Positions 46,798-58,916 of a stretch of 64,000 nucleotides of DNA are shown here, one piece after another (the stretch's first letter is position 1; every line of letters begins with the position of its first letter). Below the pieces are notes generated by a model. That model saw only the letters and a list, made by a program, of their open reading frames with translations. It was not told the DNA's origin and did not search any database. The DNA is from Chimonanthus salicifolius (lineage: Eukaryota > Streptophyta > Magnoliopsida > Laurales > Calycanthaceae), in assembly GCA_013350335.1 (NCBI GenBank), contig CM023539.1, positions 32,660,631 through 32,724,630 on the forward strand, in the 5' to 3' direction. The position numbers and the translations under genes are program-made.

Positions 46798-49257
46798 CTG
46801 AATCCTCCAAAACATTGACAAATTACAGTAAATAGTAAAAGTTGAACTGAACGGCCAAGAGAAAGAGTCAATTAAGCATAATGTGATAGCTGGAGAAAAT
46901 TCAATTCATGGATGAATAGATAGAACTCAAGAAGACATATAAACCTTTAGGTTAGAAGAAAATAAGTTGCCCTGAATGCCATGGATTCTCTAGATTCCTG
47001 GAGAAGTTTCTTGGATGCCCCTTGAAAATCAGTCTGGAATCAAAGAAATTGTGAATATCATTATATTTCTAGTTTTGTTCCTTGGGACAAACGAATTGCC
47101 ACTTCTTGTCTGGGACATGAGAAACCCTAAAAGCTCATAAGAAGGGTTTCCTTCTACGAAAAGTGCATGCAAATGAAAGAAATGGTAGGACAAAATGGAT
47201 TGAACATAACCTAAAAGAAAAAAGATAGAATCAACTTGAGGGGTCATAAGCTTGAGAAACTTAGTAAGTTGCATTTAGATTTAGCATTCACTAGACACAG
47301 TTTGACCTAAGGTCAAGTTTTCAGGCTTTTAACACTAATTCGAACTGCGTAGTAGTAAAAAAAAAAAGAGGAGGGGGGGGTTGGGGGGTGGAAGTCGGTT
47401 AACAATGGTTCCTGACTAAACTCAAGTCAGTCATTGCCCACAATCACAAGTCAAGGTAAAAGGTGCAGTCAAGGCACCAATGAGTTACATAAGGTGCAAA
47501 CCCATGCGAAGGAGCGAGTCTAGTTTTGCTGGTTATAAAATATTTAGATATTTTGGAATATATGTGTACATTCTTCAAGTCTTATTTATAATAATATTAT
47601 GTGCTTTGTGTCCTTCTGACATTAATATTAAGAATATTCATTTAGAGCACCAAACATATGTGTATTAGGGGCTTCCAACTGTATATATTGGGCAAATACA
47701 TTTTTTTTATTTATATCAGCTACAGTTCCTAATTAAGTACTTATATAAGAATCTTATTAAGCATTATTGCCAACTGATGCATATTAACTATAGTCATTAA
47801 TCATTCTTATCCAACAAATTAAGAAATAGGCTTATTAAAATAAAATCATTCTCATTCCTAGTTCCATTCCGGACAACTCCGATCTACTCTGACCGAAACG
47901 GACCTGATCCAAGTGGAATGGGCCTAAATGACCCATTTCGGCCATACTCTTCCACATTGCATACTCCACTTTTTTAATTCTTCTAGATATAAATATAAAA
48001 TCTAATAGTACAACTAAAAAATATACTTCATGAGCTACAATTAGAAAACAATTTGAGCCTAAATTTCAATTAAAAGCCACTTGATCTTAGTGATCAAAGT
48101 CATCAGGCATCCTTAATTCAACGACACCAGCTGAATTTGACCGCTTCAATCAAGTGGCTAATAATTGAATTTTGGACTAAAATTTAGTCCAATTGTAGTC
48201 CATGAAATATATTTTCAATTAATGTGGTTTATTTTTAATGTATATAACAAAAATTTGAGGAAAAAAATGAAATGGACCCAGTGGTGCCTAAGTGATTTAA
48301 GTTTTGACCTTTAATTTTGAATGAAATGAGAATTCAAGTTTATTTCTGTGGTATTTTTGGATTTTTTTATCTAATTCAATTTGTATTTGATTCTTATTAG
48401 AGTAAAATTCTAACATTCTTGAATCAGTATTTGATAATTAAACTATTATGAATTGAGATTACAAACATAAGTAATTATTTAATAATAATTTATGTTTTTA
48501 TTTATATAAATTAGTGCAAAAATGATAGAAATAATTAATCTAAATATATTTATAAGGATGCATTATTGTCTTCACAAAACCAGAACAGCTTCCTGAACAG
48601 ATCTGACAACTATGGTTTGGGGTGTGTAAAGGGTTGGGACTGATCAGAGTTGAGCAAAAAGTCAAAAAAAAAAGGGTAGAGGAACGCACTTATTTGCAGA
48701 AATTTTCCAATAGTAGAATATGAACAAGACGATACTAAAATTTGCAAAATCTAAAATCATATATATATAAAAGAAAAGAGTACCAAAATTAACTTGTCAT
48801 GCATAAAAACTACAGTTGCAATTGGTAAAAGAGTATTAGATTCTTTATAAAAAAAAAGGGATTCATTTTAGAAGAAGAAAATGATGATGTTGAAGATATT
48901 ACTTCGAAGATGTCGAGAAGTCATAGATCCAATAAGAATAATCAAAGAAAGACACAGAAATCGCACTGATGGATAGGAAACGACTTAAAAACAGTAGGGT
49001 AGCTTCTGGTTGAAAACTTTAAACATCTAATCGAGAAAGAAACATCAGATTATTAAGGAGAAATGCTGATGCACAAAATCAGAGCGGAAAAAAAGGGGGA
49101 CTGATTGAATGCTGAAATCTAAAAAAAAAATAGCCACTTTTGCTGAAGAATTCCAACACTGGTCGAGGAAACTAAAGAAATAAAACAGATCCAAACCGAA
49201 TTGAGAAGAGAAATCCAAAAGACAAAGTATAATGGATGCAAGCACAAGAATACTTAC
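46798..49257 (-). other. Probable SYP61 5' UTR intron (~2.46 kb)
   Basis: The donor CTT|GTAAGTATTC at 49257 and acceptor TTCAG at 46798 are both canonical, but the pairing is inferred. It contains a hairpin MITE-like element at 48016-48215 and an A/G homopolymer stretch near 47350-47385. Confidence 0.6.
48016..48215. repeat. Long inverted repeat, MITE-like hairpin
   Basis: About 70 bp at 48016-48085 (TTCATGAGCTACAATTAG ... AGCCACTTGAT) pairs with 48149-48215 (ATCAAGTGGCTAATAATTG ... TGTAGTCCATGAAATAT) around a ~63-nt loop. Identity is roughly 80 percent by eye. Confidence 0.8.
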
Positions 49258-49400
49258 AAGGAAAGACAATGATTTCGGTATCCTCGGAGGAAACGGCTGT
49301 GCCTGGAGGGGTCTCACTTTGAGCACCTCGGCTGTGTTCGGACGGATTTAACTATGGAAACAGTTTCGTAGTTGCTTCTTAAGGTAAAAGTGAAGTCCCT
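49258..49400 (-). other. SYP61: Probable non-coding first exon of SYP61
   Basis: The sequence ends at the strong donor GTAAGTATTC. A short open frame within it has no known match. The transcription start is not determined; 49400 is a guess. Confidence 0.5.
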
Positions 49401-49902
49401 TTCCCTTCCTTTTTATTTTTCTCTGAGCAAGAGAAAAATTTATATTTTTTTTCACCTTTTATTCTTTTCATCAACTAAAAATTTGAAGTTGGATATAAGT
49501 TTTGAGTTTTTAATAATAAAATAATAGATTTTATTATTAATTTTCTTGCATAAAAATAAATATGAATTATTATAAAATAAACTATTAATTTAAAATTCTT
49601 CTTTAAAATTAGAAATTTTGTAATTTTTATGTAAATTATGTATTTCTGTAATTCATATAAAAAAGCTTGAAATTTGGTAAAGAGTTGGGTTCTCTTTCTG
49701 TTAATGGATTCAAATTTTTTATTTTATTTAACATGAGAAATGAGTGTGAAAAATATTATATTTATCTATTAATTATTTTAAATAATTGTTGGGAATAATG
49801 GCTATATGAAACTATTTAGAGACTAGTATAACTTTTCTTTCATGAGATGGATAGCTATTCTTTATTTAGTGGATGTTAAACCCTAAATTATGTTTGTGTT
49901 AA
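49401..49902 (-). promoter_or_regulatory. Putative SYP61 promoter region
   Basis: About 500 bp of AT-rich sequence between the presumed first exon and the LTR element starting at 49903. I cannot pick a TATA box with confidence. Confidence 0.35.
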
Positions 49903-50686
49903 TGTTGGCATATATTTAGAGTTTTAATATTAATAAAATTATTGAGTGATTAGGAATCTAAGTTGGGTTAATCTCTAATTAAGAGATGTATTTTATTTAG
50001 AATTATGTTAAGAGTTATAGTTTGATTGTGATAGCCCTAGGGTCAACTAGAGGCTATATAAATATATTTGATAATTAGAGTTGAACAAAATACACTTTAT
50101 TCTATCTCTACATGTATCAGCCAAAATTCGATCTTATTGATTGAGCTTTCAATTCTCCAGTCTCTTCTTCTCTCCCTTTGTCGGAGAAGATACATGGGCA
50201 GAGGGAGGGAGTGACATATACTTTCTCGTCCGTTGGAAAGAATAACCAATTTTCTCTTCCTATAAGGACTCCTTTGCACGTCGTTTTGCAAATTGCACTC
50301 TATCTGCCCTTTGCCTTGCCCCACTGCTTGTTGCCTCCTAAAGTTGCTTGCCAATCCGGTTCATCATCGTCTTCTAAGCCAAATCTGCTGAGCCTGCTAG
50401 GACCTTGGAGTTTAGATCTATAGAAAGGGGGAGAGCATAAGGGATCTATCAGTCCACAACCCAAGGCATTTGCAGCAGCCATCTTTCATAAGCCAGTTTG
50501 CATCGCCGCGCAACGTTTCTTGTTCCAATGTTTTCAGATCTGCCCCTATCTTCTTATTGCTGCTCTGTTTGTTTGTTCTTACAAACCAAATACAAGCGAC
50601 GGAAAAATCTTACTTATCTGCTAACTAGCCTACCATCGCCAATAGCATCTTCTACGCCAATTGAATCCCTCTTTTTGGTGCATCTG

Positions 50687-53600
50687 TGTTAGATATTTAG
50701 TTGCTAGTTTTGATTTGTTTTTTTGTTAATAATCCCTATTTGTCAGGGAACTGGGTTGTTGCTTGACCTATTCCTTAGGAGAATCCCATTAGTCTAGAAC
50801 TGTTGGGATATCTTATTGTTGATTTTTCTGATTAATTTGTTTCTTGTATGGCTATTTAAGCCAGATCTTAGTGTTAATGAAATTATGATCATTCTCTCAA
50901 TTATCTATTTCTATCATTTGGCATCAGAGCCTAGGCAGGGGTTTGATTATCAAGGAAGCAGCAGTCTTCTCACTTGCAGCAAGATCAAATGACGTCAAAG
51001 AACAACAACGTTGTGCAACCAACCATTCCTCACTTTGATGGTCACTACGATCATTGGAGCATGCTGATGGAAAACTTTATGAGATCCAAAGAGTACTGGG
51101 GTCTTGTGGAGAACGGCATTACTGAACTAGCAGTAGGAACAACTCTGACTGATGCACACACCAAGGTTCTGGAAGACAGAAGTTGAAGGATTTGAAGGCG
51201 AAAAATTACCTGTTCCAGGCAACAGATCGTCCCATCCTGGAAACCATCCTCCAAAAGGATACTGCTAAACAGATCTGGGACTCCTTGAAGAAAAAGTATC
51301 AAGGCACAGCAAGGGTGAAACGTGCACAACTTCAAGCTCTTCGCAAAGAGTTTGAGACTCTTCAAATGAAAAGAGGAGAGTCAGTCAATGATTATTTCGC
51401 AAGGACACTGACAATTGCAAATAAGATGCGTATTAATGGCAAGAAAATGGAAGATGTTGCTGTCATTGAGAAAATTCTTCGCTCAATGACTCCAAAATTT
51501 GACTATGTGATATGTTCCATTGAAGAATCAAAAGACATTGACAGTCTTTCGATTGATGAGTTGCAGAGCTCATTGCTGGTACATGAGCAGAGGATGACAA
51601 GGCATGCTCAGGAGGAGCAAGCCTTGAAAGTCACCACTTATGGAGAAGCATCCCCAGGGAGAGGCAGAGGACGTAGTGGATTTCGAGGAAGAGGAAGAGG
51701 CAGAGGACGCCAACTTTCATACAATCAAGGAGCACAATTTGATAAGGCAAGTGTTGAATGTTATCACTGTCACAAGCTTGGTCACTTCCAGTATGAATGC
51801 CCTGACAAAGAGAAGGAAACAAAGATGAATTTTGTTGAAAATTTTGTTGAAACTGAAGAAGAGATGCTTTTGATGGCCTACATCGACAAAAGGGAGACTC
51901 AATCATGTGATACATGGTACCTAGATTCCAGCTGCAGCACTCACATGAGTGGTAACAAACGACTATTCTCTAAATTAGATGAAACTTTTAGAGAAAATAT
52001 GAAGCTTGGAAACAACTCTAGCATCTATGTCACGGGTAAAGGCAACATTAAAATTATGATGAATAATAGTATGCAGACTATTACTGGTGTGTTTTATGTT
52101 CTAGAATTAAAAAGTAACCTAATTAGTCTTGGCCAGTTACAAGAAAAGGGCTTTGCCATTCTCATTCAAAAAGGCTACTGTCAAATTCATCATCTAGAAA
52201 AGAGGTTGATTGCACAAGTCAACATGACAGCAAATCGAATGTTCCCTATGCACACCCAGACTCAACATGGTGATCAGACATGCTTCACATCAACGGTACA
52301 AGACACAACATGGTTGTGGCACTATCGATATGGGCACTTGAACTTCAATGGATTAAAAACCTAGCAACAGAAAAAGATGGTAAGGGGACTTCCTCAAATT
52401 CAGTCTCCTTCAAAGGTGTGTGAAGATTGCATCATTGGAAAGCAGCATCGTGATTCATTTCCTAAAGAGAGCACATGGAGAGCCACACAAACACTTCAGC
52501 TAGTCCATTCAGACATCTGTGGACCAATTAACCCAACATCAAATAGCAACAGAAGGTACTTCATTACCTTTACTGATGATTATAGTCCAAAAACATGGGT
52601 TTATTTTTTGGTAGAAAAGTCTGAGGCCATTATTGCATTCAAAAGATTTCAGGCTAAGGTTGAAAAAGAATCTGGCAACTCCATAAAAAATTTTGTACTG
52701 ATCGTGGCGGTGAATTCACCTCACATGAATTTACTAACTTGTGTGAGATGAAAGACATTCGTAGACAACTTACTGCAGCTTACACACCAAAGCAGAATGG
52801 CGTGGCAAAGAGGAAAAATCGTACTTTAATGAATATGGTGCGAAGCATGTTGGCAAGGAAGAATATTCCAAATATTTTTTGGCCAGAAGCTGTAAACTGG
52901 AGTGCTCACATTCTTAATAGAAGCCCCACACTTGCTGTGAAGAACATGACACCAGAGGAAGCATGGTCTGGGCACAAGCCAACAGTTGATCACTTCAGAA
53001 TATTTGGATGCTTGGCCTATGCACATGTACCCAATGAGAAGAGAAACAAGCTTGATGACAAATGAGTGAAATGCGTGTCACTTGGTGTGAGTGAAGAATC
53101 CAAGGCATATAGGTTGTACAATCCAATTACTCAGAAGATAATAATCAGTCGTGATGTTTTGTTTGATGAAGACAGCAGCTGGAACTGGAGCAGTGCAGAA
53201 AATAAATCAATCTCAGCTGATTTGGATGCTAATGATGAAAACAGGATTGATCAGGAAGTGCAATCCCCTGGAAATACCTTGTCAAATGTTCTAGCAAATG
53301 AGCCAACTGAGGATCAACCATTAAGCTCAGATGATCAACGACCAAGAAAAAAACCTTTCTAGATGACAGACTATGTAAGTGGGGATGAATTATCTGATGA
53401 TGATACCATTGCTCACCTTGCTTTGTTTGCAGACAGTGATCCTATAATCTTTAATGATGCTGTCAAAAATATAAAGTGGAAGAAAGCCATGGACGCAGAA
53501 ATAGAAGCAATTGAGAAGAATGACACTTGGAAGTTAACTGATCTTCCAGAATGAGAAAAGACCATTGGAGTTAAATGGATCTATAAAACAAAGTTGAATG

Positions 53601-55236
53601 AGAAGGGAGAAGTTGATAAATACAAAACTCGGCTGGTGTTTAAGGGATACACACAAGAGTATGGAGTTGATTATTCAGAAGTTTTTGCTCCTGTTGCAAG
53701 GCATGACACTATTAGATTGGTGGTATCTTCGGCAGCACAAAATTCATGGCCCATTTACCAACTTGATGTCAAATCAACATTTTTACATGGTGAGTTACAT
53801 GAGCAAGTCTTTATTGATCACCCTCCAGGTTACGTGCAAAAGGGGAATGAACAGAAGTTTATAGACTGAAAAAAGCTCTGTATGGACTGAAACAAGCGCC
53901 CAGGGCTTGGTATAGTTGTATAGATGCTTACTTCTCAAAGGCTGGCTTCCAAAAGTGTCCTCATGAGCATACTTTGTTCGTCAAATCTGGAAAGGGAGGT
54001 AAACTTTTGATTGTTTGTTTGTATGTAGATGATTTGATATTCACAGGAAATGATGAAGCCATGTTTATTGAGTTTGAAAGATCTATGATGAATGAGTTTG
54101 ATATGACTGATCCAGAAAAGATGCATTACTTTCTTGGTTTTGAAATAGTACAATCACCTGCTGGAATTTTCATTGGACAAAAGAAGTATGCTCAGGGAGT
54201 TTTGGAAAGGTTTTGAATGTCTAATTGCAATCTAGTTCATAATCCAATTGTTCCAGGTTTTAAACTTACAAGAGATGCTGAAGGAGTGAGAGTTGATAGC
54301 ACTCATTACAAGCAAATAGTTGGTAACCTAATGTACTTATCAGCCACTCGACCAGACATGATGTATGTGGTCAATCTCATCAGCAAGTTCATGGAGGCTC
54401 CAACTGAACTCCATCTTCAGACTGCAAAAAGGGTGCTTCGATACTTGAAAGGTACTACTGATTATGGTTTGTTTTACAAGACAGGGGACAGTGAACAGTT
54501 AGTTGGATTCAGTGATAATAATTATGTTAGGGACTTGGAAGATAGAAAGAGTACATCAGGCCATGCTTTTATATTAAGTCCAGGAGCTGTTTCATGGTCC
54601 TCGAAGAAACAGCAGGTTGTCACTTTGTCCACTACTGAAGCGGAGTTCATGGCAGCTGCATCGTGTGCTTGCCAAGCCGTTTGGCTAAGAAGAATACTCG
54701 AAGAGTTACATTGCTATTAGGAAGGGTCAACTGATTTACTATGATAATAGTTCAGCAATTAAACTCTCCAAAAATCCAGTGTTGCATGAAAGAAGCAAAC
54801 ACATAGATGTCATGTTTCATTTTCTTCGTGATCTTACAAAAGAAGGAGTTGTTGAGGTGGTGCATTCTTAGAGTCAACATCAAATTGCAGATATATTAAC
54901 CAAGCCATTGAAGCTGGAAGCATTTGTGAAGTTGTGTGGTTTACATGGAGTTTGTTCAGGCTCTTCTGTAAACTGATTGCTTGAATAGCATTCAGTTTAA
55001 GAGAGGGTGTTAGATATTTAGCTGCTAGTTTTGATTTGTTTTTTGTTAATAATCCCTATTTGTCAGGGAACTTGGTTGTTGCTTGACCTATTCCTTAGGA
55101 GAATCCCATTAGTTTAGAACTGTTGGGATATCTTGTTGCTGATTTTTCTGATTAATTTGTTTCTTGTATGGCTATTTAAGGCAGACCTTAGTGTTAATGA
55201 AATTATGATCATTCTCTCAATTATCTATTTCTATCA
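50687..55236 (+). mobile_element. Complete but decayed Copia retrotransposon
   Basis: LTRs at 50687-50916 (230 bp) and 55008-55236 (229 bp) start TGTTAGATATTTAG and end CTATTTCTATCA. The primer site TGGCATCAGAGC is at 50919-50930, and the purine tract AAGAGAGGG ends at 55007. The flanking 5-mers atctg and atttg differ at one base. Confidence 0.95.
50990..54962 (+). pseudogene. Copia gag-pol, multiple frameshifts and stops
   Basis: Gag begins MTSKNNNVVQPTIPHFDGHY. The zinc knuckle CYHCHKLGHFQYECP is near 51758. The protease site reads WYLDSSCSTHMS near 51915, with Ser where Gly is usual. Integrase starts near 52310 (LWHYRYGHLN) and includes the HSDICGP and DDYSPKTW blocks. RT has VKSTFLHGEL and YVDDLIFTGND near 54030. 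RNase H ends near 54900 with ADILTKPLKLEAF. Frameshifts lie near 51180, 52690 and 53860. In-frame stops lie at 52362, 53063, 53360, 53552 and 54214, with a further break near 54718. The order protease-integrase-RT-RNase H defines Copia. Confidence 0.93.
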
Positions 55237-55333
55237 ATTTGTAGATTTGTTTGCAGATCCGTCCGCTTCCATCTCTACATCGATTGAGTGTGATTGCAAT
55301 TGAGAGGAGAGTCGGTCCAACAACAACAAAAAG

Positions 55334-55911
55334 TATAAGGACTGGACCCGAATACAGGGCTTAGGGCTCAACTCAGTAAGAAATTGTCCTCTTTAGGCCT
55401 CGCACACAAGCGATCCCGCACGGTTTTGCTTTTGGGCCCAGGCCCACATGGCCCAGCCAAAACGCGTCCTACTTGAGTTGAAGGGGCTGGCCTCATATAA
55501 GCCTCCTCTCCTTTCCTTCTCCACCGATGTGGGACTCCCACATTCGTGAGCAGTGTATCACAATCACCCCTCCTAAAGCTTCGAGTCGTCCCCGGCTTGA
55601 CCCGGCCAGCTCAACCACTCTAGGGAAGGAGGAGAGGCCCACACAGTCCGAGTGTAAAACCTCGGCTCTGATACCAAATTTGTAACGACCCGACCCAAAT
55701 ACAGGGCTTAGGGCTCAACTCAGTAAGAATTTGTCCGCTTTAGGCCTCGCACACAAGCGACCCCGCACGATTTTGCTTTTGGGCCAGGGCCCACATGGCC
55801 CGGCCTAAAACGCGTCCTACTTGAGTGGAAGGGGCTGGCCTCATATAAGCCCTCCTCTCCTTTCCTTCTCCACTGATGTGGGACTCCCACATCGGTGGGC
55901 AGGGTATCACA
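55334..55911 (-). mobile_element. TRIM retroelement, 578 bp
   Basis: LTRs at 55681-55911 (5', 231 bp) and 55334-55562 (3', 229 bp) start TGTGATAC and end GTCGTTACA on the minus strand. The interior is 118 bp, with primer site TTTGGTATCAGAGCC (55664-55678) and purine tract TTAGGAGGGGTGAT. A perfect 5-bp duplication aaaag flanks it (55329-55333 and 55912-55916). Confidence 0.93.
55843..55884 (-). promoter_or_regulatory. snRNA-type USE plus TATA in the TRIM LTR (U6-like spacing)
   Basis: On the minus strand GTCCCACATCA (55884-55874) is followed by 25 nt and TTATAT (55848-55843). The 11-mer differs from the plant consensus at its last base. Confidence 0.65.
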
Positions 55912-56049
55912 AAAAGAATAAAAAAAATATGGAATTCCTCTCCTTGATGTTCTGGTGTTCCCAGCGTGCATATCTGCTCTAGTCTGGTTGTTGTTGATCC
56001 GTTTTTTTATTGATCCCTCTAATCTCTGCATTAGTGTACCATCCTAAGG

Positions 56050-58160
56050 ATGGTTTTTTTTAGCAATGTTTTGAGAGAGGTTGATGTTGTACGGATATCA
56101 TCATTTATTACAATTCAGCTAGAAGCTAAATTTATTATGGATTGTTTCCTGTGCTTTTAGTCATATATGGGAAAGGAGTTTGGGTCTTCGCCATATCGGC
56201 AACATTATCACTGGTAGTCGCCCAATCTAAACGGTGGGAGTTTATTGCCTAATTTAGAGCAATATAATATTACTAATCCAAATGCATATCTTGAGCATGC
56301 GAACCCTTACTATTCCTGTAGCGACCCGACCCGATTTTTCAGAGTTTTAGGGTCTTGGTAGCAGTGGGGTGAGTGTAGGCCCTGTGGTGGGTCATGGTTT
56401 GGCCGATTTTGAGTTCGGAGACTCAGAGGGTAATTTGGTAATTTTGAATTATTGTATTTTCTTTCATAATTAAAAGTTTGAAAATCACACTTTTTCCCCC
56501 GACGTTTGTCATTTGATTTCTTCGAGCTTTTTAAAACATTTTGAGAATTGGAGATTTTTGTTTTTAAAAAAAAGAAAAGAAAAAGAAAACCCTAAACCTA
56601 ACCCCCTCCCTTTAAAATCTCATTTTCGGCAGCACTATAGCGCATAGCTACAGTGCCGCCGCAGTACTGTAGCACATAGCTACAGTGCCGCCGCATCACC
56701 TGCTTTCCCTCTCCTTTCTTTCATCTTCTTCCCTCTTCCAGCAAACCCTAACCCTAACTCCTCTTTCCGCCGCCGCCCCTCCCTTAGTGTCCGTCCCTCT
56801 CTCGCCCCTCTTTCTCTCCTTCCCCTCTCTCCTCTTCTCTTTTGCTGAAAACCCTAGATCCATCGTCGCCGCTGCCCCTCTTCTCTCTTCTTCATATCCC
56901 TCTCTTTCTCTTTCTCGGCGCTTCCCTCAGTTTTGTTTTCTTAACCCTTGTAGCCGCCTCCTCTCTTCCTCCTCACTTTCCCTCCCTCATTCGAAAACCC
57001 TCGCATTCCCTTTCATTCAAATCCCAAACTCTAATCCGTTTTCCACTTTCATTCTTTCTCTCACCATTGCCCTCTTTCTCTCGTCTCATTTTCTATCCTT
57101 CTCTTTTTCTCCTCTTCCTTCTGTTCCGCTCTTCCCTACTCCGGCAACCCTCTTGGCCGTTCGGCTAGTAGCTGGCTACCCATCCCTTTTTCTGACCCAG
57201 CCTAAACCCAACATGTTTGAAGTCCGATGTTGGGCCCGATCTGTTTTAAGCCCAGTTTCCCCAAGCCCAATTGAGTCCATCCCATTTCCAGACCCAGTAA
57301 ATCCAAACCCAACTCTCTTTTGGCCTAGCAGCTCGGCCCGGCCCAGGCCCATTTCAGGCCCGGCCCAGGCCCGCTTCAGGCCCGCTTCAAGCGTGTTTTG
57401 GAGATCATTTCTGGAGTTTTTCTAGATCTTCTTCAGCTCGTTCCAGCCATGCATCGCTTCCTCCAATCCTCCGACCCATTTTCATCTCTCGGATTTCGAA
57501 AGCGCACACAAGTGAGGGGACTTATCACCACTTTTAGAATGCATCTATGCATTCTACTTCTCTATCAAATGTGCAGGTACGAAATGCTGGGAATGGGGGT
57601 CCTCGGTATTATTAGCCACTCGGCAAGGGAACTGTTGATACCATTATGTGGTGGGCCCCCATCTGAGTGTATTTGTATCCGATGTCCGCAAAGGCATATA
57701 CAAATTGATTAACTGACATCACGATTGATTGGTTGTATGGTGACATGATTAGGGTTTATTTTATTGATAATATGTTAAGATGTCAACATGCGAATATATG
57801 ATATGTGGTGATATATGCCTGATTATGATGTGATATGTCGTGTTGATAATATGCTGTATGATTATGTGATAGTTAGTTTGAACTGCTAGACATTATAACA
57901 TGTTTGGATGTCAACATGCCAGTTGTGATAAATAATGATATATACCCCTGAATTAGTATCAGATCGGTTTTGGGACTTCGTATCAGTTTTAACGTGCCCG
58001 TAGCCGGACGGCTCGTTACAAGTCCAACAAATGTTTATTCCGACTCCAAAAGTTGTTCCTAGGGAGACGTTCTATGTATCTCAAAGTGGTGAGCCTTTCG
58101 TCAATCAGAAGAGGTTCATTGGTCTAGATATGCTCCTTTTGCTTCTCAGCCTAATGATTA
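56050..58160 (+). pseudogene. Possible captured coding sequence split by an LTR
   Basis: Before the LTR (about 56170-56316) one frame reads GSLLPNLEQYNITNPNAYLE then HANPYYS, with upstream breaks. After it (58026-58160) another frame reads MFIPTPKVVPRETFYVSQSG then EPFVNQKRFIG. These do not resemble retroelement proteins. They could be a transduced host gene fragment carried by the 9-kb LTR element. I do not recognise the protein, and the two pieces are not in one frame. Confidence 0.3.
56317..58020 (+). mobile_element. Probable solo LTR (1.7 kb)
   Basis: It starts TGTAGCGACCCGACCC and ends ACGGCTCGTTACA. The flanking 5-mers attcc and agtcc differ at one base. It contains a long pyrimidine-rich open stretch (56685-57425) that is low-complexity rather than a real gene. 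No second copy in the window. Confidence 0.6.
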
Positions 58161-58916
58161 GTTGTGAACCGTTTATTCATTTTTGTTGTTTATTCTCACC
58201 ATGATCTATGCGAAGAAAAAGAAAGGGGGAGAGTTGAAGAAAGGGACGCAAATTGTCTTTCTTCTCTTTGTGGTTTCTCGAATATGAGACTGCTGTTTTG
58301 GACACATATCCATTTGCTATGGAATTCATCCACTCATTTTAAGGACTCTGATTCGTCCCCACTGTGGCTTTTATGGCTACAATAATTGTTTGCTGGCCTT
58401 TATGGCTTCAACCCTTTTGTTTGCTGGCCTTTTCGATCTGATTGATCAATGTGATGGCTTCAGCCTTGTTTTAGCATTTATTATGCCCTTGTTTTTTAGG
58501 TGTTCGCTGCCAATCAACGCTGTCACTTCAACACATATTTGCAGCCAATCAACGCTGCCTTTTCAACAAAATTTTAGCAGTATACGAATGTGCTACTTCT
58601 CCAACAAATTTTCGTGGTCAGTCGGTGTGCCATTTTTTGCAGTTCACTTGCCGTTTCTTCACGTTCCAAGATTCGCGTTCATCCACGCTTCAGCTTGCCG
58701 GAACGTGTTGGAATATATTTAGAGTTTTGATATTAATTGAATTATTGTGTGATTAGGAGTTTAAGTTGGGTTAATCTCTAATTAAGAGATGTATTTTATT
58801 TAGAATTATGTTAAGAGTTAGAGTTTGATTGTAATAGCTTTAGGGTCGGCTAGAGGCTATATAAATATATCTAATAGCTTAGAGTTGAACACAATATAGT
58901 TTATTCTTTTTCTACA

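Larger units (their letters stand above)
49903..58916 (+). mobile_element. 9-kb LTR element lacking gag-pol, with nested insertions
   Basis: LTRs at 49903-50112 (210 bp) and 58706-58916 (211 bp) start TGTTGG and end CTACA. The 5-mers gttaa (49898-49902) and attaa (58917-58921) differ at one base. TGTATCAG after the first LTR is a decayed tRNA-Met primer site. Its own interior (50113-50686, 55237-55333 and 55912-58705) shows no retroelement domain, so it is a non-autonomous carrier. Inside it lie a Copia element, a TRIM and a probable solo LTR. Confidence 0.75.

Noticed and set aside
49045..49326. 93-codon frame at the SYP61 5' side
   Set aside because: It runs across the likely first-exon donor GTAAGTATTC and has no known match, so it is more probably 5' UTR plus intron.
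55334..55911. Cassandra TRIM with a 5S-derived promoter
   Set aside because: The LTR has no recognisable 5S A, IE or C boxes. The promoter-like signal is USE plus TATA instead.
56685..57425. Long open frame (246 codons) on the plus strand
   Set aside because: The composition is Ser/Pro/Leu-rich from a CT-rich tract inside a probable solo LTR, and no domain or codon signature supports a gene.
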